Positions 63,642 through 64,000 of a stretch of DNA of 64,000 bases are shown here, piece by piece. Numbering within the stretch: the first letter of the stretch is position 1; every line of letters starts with the position of its first letter. The translations under genes were made by a program, and so were the position numbers. The notes below the pieces were generated by a model. The model searched no databases. It was not told the origin of the DNA and saw only the letters and a program-made list of their open reading frames with translations. This DNA is from Ectopseudomonas mendocina (GTDB lineage Bacteria > Pseudomonadota > Gammaproteobacteria > Pseudomonadales > Pseudomonadaceae), in the NCBI RefSeq assembly GCF_016008875.1, contig NZ_JADTQG010000018.1, positions 62,001 through 126,000 on the forward strand, given 5' to 3'.

Positions 63642-63645
63642 CCCC

Positions 63646-63705
63646 GTAGCCCGGATGTAATCCGGGGCATTTTGACCAGAGATCCCCGGATTTCATCCGG
63701 GCTAC
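63646..63705 (+). repeat. REP-like inverted repeat between hemF and aroE
   Basis: Arms of 21 bases begin GTAGCCCGGATGTAATCC (63646) and CCCGGATTTCATCCGGG (63685); one arm position differs. Same family as 53582-53640. It lies four bases past the hemF stop. Confidence 0.85.
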
Positions 63706-63734
63706 GAATCTGTTGCTCACCACCGAGAAATTCC

Positions 63735-64000
63735 ATGGACCGCTACTGCGTCTTCGGCAACCCCATCGGCCATAGCAAATCACCGCTGATCCATCGCCTG
63801 TTCGCCGAGCAGACAGGCCAGGCATTGACCTACGACGCGCGTCTGGCGCCGCTGGATGACTTCGTCGGCGACGCCCGCGCCTTTTTCGCCGACGGTCTGG
63901 GCGGCAACGTCACCGTGCCGTTCAAGGAGGAGGCCTTTCGCCTGGCCGATGAACTCACCGATCGCGCCCGCCGCGCCGGTGCGGTGAATACCCTGAAAAA
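63735..64000 (+). CDS. aroE: Shikimate dehydrogenase AroE, N-terminal part
   Basis: The first 88 codons are present and the gene runs off the right edge. MDRYCVFGNPIGHSKSPLIHRLFAEQ is the typical AroE start, with the shikimate-binding Ser-x-Ser (HSKSP) and the catalytic lysine region (GGNVTVPFKEEAF). It reduces 3-dehydroshikimate to shikimate with NADPH in aromatic amino-acid synthesis. The hemF-aroE order matches P. aeruginosa PA0024-PA0025. Confidence 0.95.
   Translation, partial: MDRYCVFGNPIGHSKSPLIHRLFAEQTGQALTYDARLAPLDDFVGDARAFFADGLGGNVTVPFKEEAFRLADELTDRARRAGAVNTLK

Overview
The window is GC-rich DNA from a gammaproteobacterium, almost certainly a Pseudomonas. Its right half follows the gene order beside the replication origin of P. 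aeruginosa: lysophosphatidic acid acyltransferase (PA0005-type), gmhB, glyS, glyQ, tag, lipid A acyltransferase, PilZ protein, TPR protein, trkA, rsmB, fmt, def, LysM protein, dprA, tsaC, qor, hemF, aroE. This assignment rests on remembered gene order and protein motifs, not on a search.

Positions 1-27.9 kb hold a complete type VI secretion system (T6SS) in the HSI-I order of P. aeruginosa. A leftward operon (fha, tssJ, tssK, tssL, tssM, tagF, stp1/pppA, ppkA/stk1, the last cut by the window edge) diverges from a rightward operon (tssA, tssB, tssC, hcp, tae4-like amidase effector, lipoprotein immunity candidate, tssE, tssF, tssG, clpV, vgrG). FHA protein, phosphatase, kinase and TagF together imply control by threonine phosphorylation. 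The tagJ position of HSI-I is occupied by the amidase and immunity pair.

Positions 22.9-34.0 kb form a polymorphic-toxin arsenal: an EagR-type chaperone (DcrB/DUF1795) and two long, closely related PAAR-Rhs genes. The first ends in an unrecognised, possibly ADP-ribosyltransferase-like tip, followed by a Cys-rich immunity candidate. The second ends in a WHH-type HNH nuclease, followed by a SUKH (SMI1/KNR4) immunity protein and an orphan gene. A 31-codon remnant of a second chaperone gene sits just before the second rhs. From about 32.68 to 34.0 kb the DNA is visibly AT-richer, as expected for swapped toxin-immunity cassettes.

Positions 34.0-34.3 kb contain no protein gene but a chain of small hairpins with GGA in their loops, ending in a strong terminator. 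This is my best candidate for a new RsmY/RsmZ-like regulatory RNA. Next come a membrane diguanylate cyclase and a leftward six-gene lipid operon resembling E. coli ynbABCD (CDP-alcohol phosphotransferase, hydrolase-methyltransferase fusion, PAP2-dual-specificity phosphatase, CdsA-like enzyme) with an added acyltransferase and a small membrane protein.

Positions 41.5-64 kb are core housekeeping genes with a few insertions: two GNAT acetyltransferases, a PaiB-like FMN protein, a MocR regulator and a YhhQ transporter. Regulatory sites include a near-consensus LexA box before tag, an ANR/Dnr-type box before hemF, a DnaA box beside the ynb-like operon, several terminators and multiple REP-like inverted repeats. 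I saw no tRNA, rRNA, CRISPR array or insertion sequence.
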